Positions 55,400 through 64,000 of a DNA stretch of 64,000 bases are shown here, in pieces. A model generated the notes under the pieces. The model ran no database searches, was not told where the DNA came from, and was given only the letters and a program-made list of their open reading frames with translations. The translations under genes were made by a program, and so were the position numbers. The DNA comes from Agelas oroides. Lineage: Eukaryota > Porifera > Demospongiae > Agelasida > Agelasidae. Location of the stretch: contig OX422195.1 of assembly GCA_949130485.1 (NCBI GenBank), forward strand, positions 498,881-562,880, read 5' to 3'. Position 1 is the first letter of the stretch; each line of letters begins with the position of its first letter.

Positions 55400-56016
55400 A
55401 GCAAACAGAAGGTGGTGAGCCGTAGACTCCATACCACATAGTCTCGTTCCCATGCACAAGAGCCTGGGAATGAGGCTACACATCATATAGCCCATCCCAT
55501 CCCAGTCCCATTCCCAGCCCCAATCCAGCCCCAATCCAGCTCCATTCCAGCTCCATTCCAGCTCCATTCCAGCTCCAATTCCCACATGTGAGAGAGAGCC
55601 TGAGAATAAGTGAGCTGAGAGAGCAACAATACATCATCGTCCCATGTATGCGAGCCAGGGAATAAGGTTGCACACTACAGAGCTCAAGTTCAAGGGCAAG
55701 GTTGCCATGGTAATACAGGGTTGTGATAACTAATCTGGTTAGTTACTAGGCAGGTTCACTTGCCCACTTGTCTCAAGCAATCTACATGTATTCATAAGTG
55801 ATTTGTTAGTTCCAGTGTAAGCGTATTCATACCAGCAGCTGACTAGAAGCCAGACGGGGTATTAAGGAGGGAGCTCCGTTTCCATGGTAACGTGCTGATT
55901 GGTGGGCATAATTAGTGCTGAATTGGTGGGCATAATTTAATCGGCAGGTCACTTGGGAGTGCAGGTCATTCACGAAATGTGTATTAGCAGACAATAAACA
56001 GTACAGACTGGATGTG

Positions 56017-56144
56017 TAGCCTCTCCCCGCTAAGGAGGGGGTTAGCTTTAGGGGGGAGAGCCTGGGAACGAGGCTACTGGATGTGTAGCCTCTCCCCGCT
56101 AAGGAGGGGTTAGCTTTAGGGGGGAGAGCCTGGAAACAAGGCTA
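56017..56144. mobile_element. Two adjacent foldback MITEs sharing TSDs
   Basis: Elements at 56017-56076 and 56086-56144 are near identical. CTGGATGTG occurs before, between and after them (56008-56016, 56077-56085, 56145-56153). Confidence 0.9.
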
Positions 56145-56369
56145 CTGGATGTGTATGTTGAAATATTCCTGGGTTGATAAATTTTAGGGTATTTCACAAG
56201 TTAGTCTACACTCACTAAATGAATCTGAAATTATTTGTGTTGTGTACATTGTTACATAGATCCAAGACTAGTCTCATTCCCAGGCTTCTCCACAGTGATA
56301 TGTTATGGAACCAAACAGCTGGGGAGGGTGAGGCTACTTCACGTCTAAAACACACCAGGAGATTTGCAC

Positions 56370-56775
56370 TCAGTGATCTGAGAGCGCAGTGATCTGAGAG
56401 CTCAGTGATCTGAGAGCGCAGTGATCTGAGAGCTCAGTGATCTGAGAGCGCAGTGATCTGAGAGCTCAGTGATCTGAGAGCGCAGTGATCTGAGAGCTCA
56501 GTGATCTGAGAGCGCAGTGATCTGAGAGCGCAGTGATCTGAGAGCGCAGTGATCTGAGAGCTCAGTGATCTGAGAGCGCAGTGATCTGAGAGCGCAGTGA
56601 TCTGAGAGTGCAGTGATCTGAGAGCGCAGTGATCTGAGTGCTCAGTGATCTGTGAGCACAGTGATCTGAGAGCACAGTGATCTGAGAGCTCAGTGATCTG
56701 AGAGCACAGTGATCTGATAGCTCAGTGATCTGAGAGCGCAGTGATCTGAGTGCTCAGTGATCTGAGAGCTCAGTG
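56370..56775. repeat. 16-bp minisatellite, about 25 copies
   Basis: The unit AGTGATCTGAGAGCGC alternates with the variant ending GCTC. Each unit contains GATC. Confidence 0.95.
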
Positions 56776-58767
56776 CGAAACACTGTGTGTATGATTGTAC
56801 AAAACATTAACTAGCTCCATAAATATTAATGGTAGAATTTCAATTTTACGAATTTCACTAAATCTCAGAACCTAACAAATTTGCCGTAATATTGAAATAT
56901 AAAATTCTAATTACGAGAAGTCATGAAAATTTGCAACCCTATAAAATAATAATCTACCTTTGGAAGCATCAAGACAATTATGCATGCGAAATGTAAGATT
57001 TCCTGTTTTGAAAGAATCAAATTAACGGTTGGGTTTGAATGTATATGGTCACTTTGCCGTCTTTTCCCAGGCTTGTTGGCAAGTGATGTTCTGTTCACGG
57101 GGGTGGGTGCACGAGGTTCTAACCAATATGCACCCAGATTGGATGTCAAATGCTTCCTCTGGCCTGCGTAAACATTCGATTAGCAGACTTGCCCTAGGAG
57201 TGGCAACTCAACACCTCGCACACTACGGGAATGCAACATACATGTAAAAGTGTGCTTAATAAAAGATGGTTGCACATTGTGAGCTCACAAGCTAAAAAGT
57301 ACCTGTATCCAGCCATTATACCATTACATCACTTTCTAAGTATTTCATTGGATGAACAGTATAATACTCCTGTTATGTAATAATAGTTGCACAAAACTTG
57401 CATGTTGTACCAAAATAGTTGACACAAAATTGAGTTATAGTTTACTGTCTCAATGTCCTATACTCAGATACTTATACCACATTACATCACTTTCTATGTA
57501 TTTCATTGGATGAACAGTGGGGTATAATGTGTCATATACTCCTGCGTACAGATCGTGGAAAAGATTCCGGAACAGTGCTTCGCTATTACATTGATCCATC
57601 ACTCAGTACAGGCACAAATTCTTCATTTCACTAATGTGTCATATACTCCTGTTATGTAAAATTGTGGTTTGCTCAAAACTTGCATGTTGTACCAGAATAG
57701 TTTATACAAAACTGAATTATAGTTTACTGTATCAATGTGATACCACCTGTATCCAGCCATTAACAACATTAACATGAAAGCCTATCCCCTACAAGATGGA
57801 CAGAATATGTTGAGAGCACTCAATGAAATATCGTGTATGTTGCAGTCACACAGGAAAGACGGGAAATTTAATTTTTTGCCCTGTGGGCTGTAATTTGAGA
57901 TGATGCGTCACTACATTAATTACATTCAACGACAACACAGCAGCTGTTTACGCATCACATGAAGGTTGTGAGGGTAACGCGATTGTGGGTTTGGGTGCAC
58001 TTTGTTGTTGTTGTGTATGTAACTCAATAGTTGGGGTGGGAAGAGGGAACGGAGGGAGGGATAGAGGCGAAGGTGAGAGGGGAGGGACAGAGTCGGTGAG
58101 GGAGCAAGGAAGAAAAGTGGGAAGGGGGGAGGGAGGACGGAAAGAGGTGAGGTGGGAAGGGATGGACAGAAGGAGAGAGGTGGGGAGGGAGATGGAGGGA
58201 GGGAGAGAGGGAGGAAAGGGAGGGAGAGGAGGAAGAGTAGGAAGAGTGGAAAGGGAAGGAGGGAAGAGGGAGGGGAGGAACAGATGGAGGAGGGGGAGGG
58301 GTATGTAGTGCCACTTTATTCCCTCTACCACAAGCAGGATCATTTTGACCAATTGTGGTATTAGAATGGAAGCCATAGACAATAACACAGCTGAGTTGAA
58401 GTGTGCATTGTCTTGGGTAAACATAAATAATCGCATTTGAAGAATTATTGCATTTTGTGGCACGCTGTAATGCAATTGTATATGCACATGTGCCGTTAGT
58501 GCTTAATTTGACCACAGACTATACAATAATCGCAGTAGAAAGCAACAACGATATAATTGGATACAGAAACTTGTTCTGGTGATTTGATGTGGTGTTATTA
58601 ATTAACACTAGCGAGCAGCAGCAGGCGTTTTGAGGTTATTTATAACGATACAGCCAAATTATTGTGGGGAAGTAATGGGACCAGCGGACATGTTGTGGGA
58701 CGAGGAACAGTAGATGCTCATGATTACCTTATTTGGTATTGATAAGAATACAACTGAAGTTTGAAAA

Positions 58768-58979
58768 TACCGTATAGTGGGAAACTTTCGAGGGAGAACT
58801 CTTTCGCAAATTTCGAGGTTTTGTAGCTATTCGCGAAAGTTTTCTCTGTGAAATTTGGGGGCGTGGTGTCTTTTGGCGGCGACACAAGCAAACAATCCAC
58901 GAAAGTTTTCTGTGCGAAAATCTTATTTTCCACCAATTCGCGAAAGTTTTGTCCCTTGAAAGTTTCCCACTATACGGTA
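58768..58979. mobile_element. 212-bp inverted-repeat element
   Basis: TACCGTATAGTGGGAAACTT at the left and AAGTTTCCCACTATACGGTA at the right are exact complements, with inner TTCGCGAAAG-like repeats. Confidence 0.8.
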
Positions 58980-59189
58980 ACCAATCAGATTCACAGAAGG
59001 TGAAATTTGCCCATTTTGATTGGTCGGTTGAAACCAATAATTTTTTTATCACACAGACAACCAACTTTAAATTTACAGTTGACACTACGTGTGGGTCTCT
59101 AAGATTTAGACACCTCGCTCTGACCAATGAGATTGCTGAAATACCTACTTGTGGTTATATGCGACTTGATGGTCATGGTAGCAGCAACA

Positions 59190-59433
59190 GTGCGTAAGAA
59201 CGGGCGGCTAGAGTAAGAGCATGTAACTCCAATAGAAGCCTGTAGTCTGGTCAAAATTATTGCACCGTACTAAAAATAGAACACCCGGTCACATGCTTAG
59301 CAACAATGCGTTATGTCTACGCAGAATGCCCAGTACGTGTTACTATTTTTAGTACTGGCGGTAAATTCCGACCGGTTTCAAATTTTACGGAGTTATACGC
59401 TGTTACTCTAGCCGCCCATTCTTATGCGCTCTT
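59190..59433. mobile_element. Inverted-repeat element, CGGGCGGCTAGAGTAAGAG family (copy 3)
   Basis: It begins GTGCGTAAGAACGGGCGGC and ends GCCGCCCATTCTTATGCGC. GTAGCAG occurs on both sides, a likely worn TSD. Confidence 0.82.
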
Positions 59434-61229
59434 GTAGCAGTACATGTTTCAAAGTTCGATATTAACTGACAATAGGAGATTGTGCTGCGCATAATTAAGC
59501 AAAAAGACGGTAACCCACTCAAGCACAACGAGGGGTTCCATTTAAACAACAATATTTCCTTGTTTATTTCCTAAGTGCTACGGCAAGCATATCGAGCATC
59601 TGTTCCTCGTTTGCTACCAACACAGCCATTATGCTCCCAGCAAGCCATGCAAGCACGCAAAGTTGACAGAGGAAGAAGATGCAGTTACTACTGGCATCCT
59701 GGCCCACCTCAAGCAGGATGGACATTTTTGCTTCCTCTTTTACTTCCTGGATACCGCATGCTTCGACTTGCATTATGTCACCTACTATCTTTCATTGGCT
59801 TTGTTATTAGGAGTAAGTGATGGCTTGTGACAGCACAAAGCTCTCTTCTCTTTTTCTTCTCTCCGTTCCTCCATTCCTCCCTCCACCTTCCCCTCTCCCA
59901 CCCCCTTCTTTTCCCCCACGCGCTTGGACTTGTATTGCATAGCATACATATTATTTTGTGATGAGTGACGGCTCCTTCCCCAACTGAGCTTTGTTCATAA
60001 CCATTTATCAAAGGGGACGCTCGTGCTTCAATTCTTGTGTACATCTTTGTGACTTGATCCAAAAATGCCTTAAGGCAATTGGAGTCTTCCATGAAGAAAG
60101 GGATACACGCATATTATGTTCTTGTTTTCAACGGTTTTGTTTGGCCTCATCTGACTAAGACCTTAGGAATGTACGTGAGGAAACTTGCGCTAATGCAAGA
60201 CGCTGGATCTTGTTAAGCTAAATTCCTTAGAAATGTACAAAATGCCCCAAGATAATTGCCACGGGGAATCACCGAGTATGTATGTCCTCACAACAATTAC
60301 ATGGTTTTGGCCTAGCTGGGTTTTTGATTCATATATGAGAAAATGCTTACTGGTGCCGGATACCCTGAATTCTTCTTGGGAAAAGAAAGGATCACCGAAT
60401 ATATTCAACGATTAGATGGTTTTAGCCTAGTTGGGCTTTTTTGGTTCATACTGAACTCTTGGAAATGCTCATTGGAAAATGTCCGCTGTATGCGTAATTC
60501 TTGGTTGCCTTTCCTGTAGAATCATTTGGGGAATTCCCTTGTATGGAGAGTTTGTGTGTGTGTGTGTGTGTGTGTGCATGTGTGTGCATGTGAAGGGGGG
60601 AGGGGGGGAACCAGTACTTTTCAAAGTATGAAATTACTGAATTACTAGGGGGATCATACCTATGCATACCTTAATTTTCTCAAGCCCCCTGGCCACACTC
60701 TTACCTCCTTTAGGATCAAATGTATATGGCCTGCCTTTGTTATGAACCCTAACAAATGTGCATTACCAAATTCATTTAACTGCATGCTTGCATGACTGCA
60801 GATACCAAATGAAATTCTAGCTGCTGGAGAGGAAGTAGATTCACATGACTCTTGAGTTATCCAGGAAGCTGCTACCAACAAAGGAGGAACACGCTTTGCA
60901 CACACACAGGAACAAATGAAGCCTAGCCTTCGTGCAAGTTGAATATAGCCAGCTTCTCTTAAAGTCCCCCATGAATTCCATGTATTGGTGCGTGTGTAAT
61001 CATCCTCTATGTGAGTGAGTGCATATACCTTATTTGGAAGGTGATGGTTTACACACCTTGAATATGCTTCATCTCCCAACTGCACTTGCAAAACCTAAGG
61101 TTGGCATTACGTGTGGAAATCAAACTTGCTTACACAAGTTAGGAAATGTACATGGAGTCAAGTTCTTTCCCTCAGGAAGTAATTTTGCACCTGCTGACAT
61201 TGAGTTCAAAGTATAAGAAGTTTGGGTCA

Positions 61230-61735
61230 AAATGGGAGAGAGGGAGGGAGGGGAGGGAGGGAGGGAGGGGAGGGAGGGAGGGAGGGAGGGAGGGGAGGGA
61301 GGGAGGGAGGGAGGGAGGGGAGGGAGGGAGGGAGGGTGGGTGGGTGGGTGGGAGGGAGGGAGGGAGGGTGGGGGGAGGGTGGGTGGGAGGGAGGGTGGGT
61401 GGGAGGGAGGGTGGGTGGGAGGGAGGGTGGGTGGGAGGGAGGGTGGGTGGGAGGGTGGGTGGGAGGGAGGGTGGGGGGAGGGTGGGTGGGAGGGAGGGTG
61501 GGTGGGAGGGAGGGTGGGTGGGAGGGAGGGTGGGTGGGAGGGAGGGTGGGTGGGAGGGAGGGTGGGTGGGAGGGAGGGTGGGTGGGTGGGAGGGAGGAAG
61601 GGTGGGAGGGAGGGTGGGTGGGTGGGTGGGTGGGAGGGAGGGTGGGTGGGTGGGTGGGAGGGAGGAAGGGTGGGAGGGTGGGAGGGAGGGAGGGAGAGAG
61701 GGTGGGAGGGGGGAGGGAGGGAGAAAGAAAGGAGG
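61230..61735. repeat. (GGGA)n / (GGGT)n satellite-like tract
   Basis: About 500 bp of GGGAGGGAGGGTGGGTGGGA-type sequence. All six frames over it give Gly/Pro-rich translations, which are not genes. The G-rich strand could form G-quadruplexes. Confidence 0.95.
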
Positions 61736-62261
61736 AGGAGGAGGAGTAAGGTTGGAGGGGCAGGAAGGAGGATGGGAGAGAGGGAGGGGGAAAGTGGAGA
61801 GAAGAGGAAGAGAGGAAGACTGTTTGGGTGGTGGGAGGGATGAAAGAAAGGAGGAGGGGGTGGAGAAGAACAAATTGAGGTTAATTAGACTTGTGGTATG
61901 CAGCCCCTTTTGGAACTAACCTGAATTAACCTGAATTAACATCATGCTATTGTTTCCTAGCTGGCACATGTGCTGACTTCCAAATACAATTTGGTGTCAA
62001 TTCCAATCTATAAATACAAGATACTGCTTCGGTATTAATTAATTTATCTGATTATCCACACAGCTCAATGCTCCATTGTGAACTCCCCTTTCTGTTTATG
62101 CAGCTGTCTGCAATAAACACACACAAACAGTTCGTATCACATGAACTCTGGGGAGGGAATTTTGTATGTATTCAAGTGTTTTTGTGTATTGGTCAGCTTC
62201 CGTATGGAAATTTGTAAACAAGTTGCAACAAAACTAGAGCAGAATCTTTCTTGTCTAAAGC

Positions 62262-62359
62262 CAGTCTCATCCCCAGACCTCATCCAGCACGTATATCGCT
62301 TCCATTATAACTGAAAGCGATCCACACTGGGGGTGGTTTGGGGTCTGGGACCAAGACTA
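62262..62359. mobile_element. Foldback MITE with perfect 9-bp TSD
   Basis: It runs from CAGTCTCATCCCCAGACC to GGTCTGGGACCAAGACTA. GTCTAAAGC is at 62253-62261 and 62360-62368. Confidence 0.9.
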
Positions 62360-62402
62360 GTCTAAAGCTTCATGCTATTCCAGCAGCATATGAGAAAATA
62401 GT

Positions 62403-62490
62403 ATATATAACCTGTTACCTAGGCAACATCTAAGAATGTTGCTCATATCTCTCTTCTACAGAGATGTTGCCTAGGTAACAGGTTATATAT
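62403..62490. mobile_element. Hairpin element, TATAACCTGTTACCTAGG type (second copy)
   Basis: TATATAACCTGTTACCTAGG pairs with CCTAGGTAACAGGTTATATA. The same element is at 41591-41676. Confidence 0.75.
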
Positions 62491-62602
62491 CCCTCCCTGG
62501 GGTGTGGTCTTGCACATTGGTGTCAGGCTACACCCAACACAAACAGTTCAGGCTACGCCCGACACCAATGTGTAAAACGATCACCCCCCAGGGAGGGATA
62601 TA
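62484..62602. mobile_element. Inverted-repeat element abutting the previous hairpin
   Basis: TATATCCCTCCCTGGGGTG faces CCCCCCAGGGAGGGATATA, with inner arms TTGGTGTCAGGCTACACCC / GGCTACGCCCGACACCAA. Confidence 0.75.
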
Positions 62603-63202
62603 ACTATATAATGACAACCATGGTCATTACAATTACCGACTACAAATTAAAATTTACAATCCAAATATCCCACCTTAGTAATGTCCGTAAACAAGGTTGT
62701 AAGTTTCGGTGACCAGTGTAGACCTTTCAGTTTCTGCTTGGACGATGGCTCTCTCAACAGATGCTAATGAAAGTTTCTGGCCAACGTTTGGAGGAGTATT
62801 TTGCATCCATAGTCAGATGTAATTGTACGTGGTTAACTTCATAAACCAATTACAATTATTACAAGCTACATGGCATTCTTACTAACCAATTACGGATACA
62901 AACATTAAAAATTAAATAAGATATAATTATTAGATAAGATATAGGGATGGCACGCCAGAAAGTTTAAAAACAAGGTAGGGGTGATATAAAATAAGGTTGC
63001 GATTGATTACAATTCATTCGAACATGCAGGTCCATTCAAACATGCATGGTTTCACAGAACTGTGTCAAGTTATATTTGCTGAGACTCACCATTTATCTAA
63101 TTATGTACCTATGCAGGAAGTAACAGTTTGTTCAATTATCAACCAAACACAGCTGGCAACTTCAAGGTTTTGCTCTTGGGTGTTGCAAAACCCTGTGTAA
63201 TA

Positions 63203-63301
63203 TAGCCTCGTTCCCAGGCCCCGCCCAGCTTTCCATCGCTTTCAATACAGAAAAGCAGGTGCTAGCGACGGAAAGCTGGGTGGGGCCTGGGAACGAGGCT
63301 A
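63203..63301. mobile_element. Foldback MITE with TSD
   Basis: TAGCCTCGTTCCCAGGCCCC and its complement enclose a CTTTCCATCGC/GCGACGGAAAG inner arm. GTGTAAT flanks both sides. Confidence 0.88.
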
Positions 63302-64000
63302 GTGTAATGCATACTCCAGAAACATTTCAATGCAGTATTACAACTATACAATCTCGACGACATTTTGACCCAATGTGGAACTCTGCTACGTTTTGTAGAG
63401 AAAACGTACAAGGAGTTAAGCTAGTTTGAAACTGGATCATGTTTTAGTGGAATGAATATCCAATGAGCCTCTTTAACGTGGACACTTTTCGAACCACAAC
63501 CTTGTTCAGAACGGTTCAGGTTAGATCGGGAGTTGCCCCAGGCCTTCGCAGCATTCGTTACAAAATTCTGCACAAAATTTGTACAGTTAACAAAACGTTT
63601 TGAAGGCGTGGGAAATTGGTTATCAGTTCTCAGCTATGCATACAGTAAGCTATGAATTTTTAATGTCACCTGACCTCTCCTCTCTGGTGGGGTCTGGGCA
63701 TGAGACTAATGCTGCGAAGGCGTGGGAACAAGGCTAGATCATTGACAAGAGGAAGGAAATAACACATGTCTACAATTATAGTTGGGACTCATTCTTGTGT
63801 CCTGGTTTGCGAGGCGTCCCTACTTCTGGGCTTCCACTGAACATCTACGGTTTCAAACGAGATTACTCATTGTTGGCATTGTTGTACTTGTTATCCAAAT
63901 TCTGTGGTTTTAATTTCAGCTGGGTTTGTGGGTGCAGCACGCACACTAAATCAACAGAACCCCTCCAAATTTGGGAAGCAGAATATCTCTTAAGTGCACA

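Noticed and set aside
61146-61919. Large Gly-rich and Pro-rich frames on both strands
   Set aside because: Produced by the GGGA/GGGT simple repeat.

Overview
This is a gene-dense animal nuclear DNA window, with no bacterial or organellar features. Genes have many short introns and human-like orthologues: raptor, ATAD5, PDAP1, CPSF30, RPS9, BUD31 and PALB2. An alpha-arrestin, a membrane-anchored trefoil/GH31 glucosidase and a short secreted cysteine-rich protein are also present. Microsatellites and foldback elements fill the introns. An early-branching marine invertebrate, perhaps a sponge, is my best guess; the sequence alone does not prove the species.

Layout. 130-11173 (+) holds a complete raptor gene in about 27 exons, with a tRNA-Glu gene antisense in its last intron. 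12503-16203 (-) is an arrestin-domain gene with a tRNA-Phe in an intron. Head-to-head with it, 16360-19272 (+) is a 330-residue protein joining a flavin-reductase-like domain to a bacterial-type domain of unknown function. 20096-26149 (-) is ATAD5 and 26504-27973 (-) is PDAP1. PDAP1 shares a short divergent promoter with CPSF30 (28112-30165, +). RPS9 (30412-31276, -) shares a 166-bp promoter with BUD31 (31443-33320, +). 33545-44664 (-) is a PALB2 orthologue. 45092-45832 (-) is a secreted EMI-like protein, divergent from the 5' part of a type II membrane GH31 glucosidase (46101 to at least 53162, +). From 53163 to 64000 I recognise no coding exon, only repeats and foldbacks.

Functional themes. 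Raptor is the TORC1 scaffold. ATAD5 (PCNA unloading) and PALB2 (BRCA-pathway recombination) are genome-maintenance proteins. CPSF30, BUD31, RPS9 and PDAP1 are housekeeping genes. Four neighbouring pairs are divergent, with only about 140-270 bp between start codons.

The strongest non-gene signal is a family of short foldback elements ending TAGCCTCG...CGAGGCTA. I could match near-perfect 9-bp target-site duplications for many copies, which points to Mutator-like non-autonomous elements. One copy overlaps the predicted C-terminus of the arrestin gene. Other structural oddities are a 58-bp tandem duplication that copies an exon end with its splice donor eight times in the GH31 gene, a GC-AG intron in BUD31, and an internal duplication in ATAD5.
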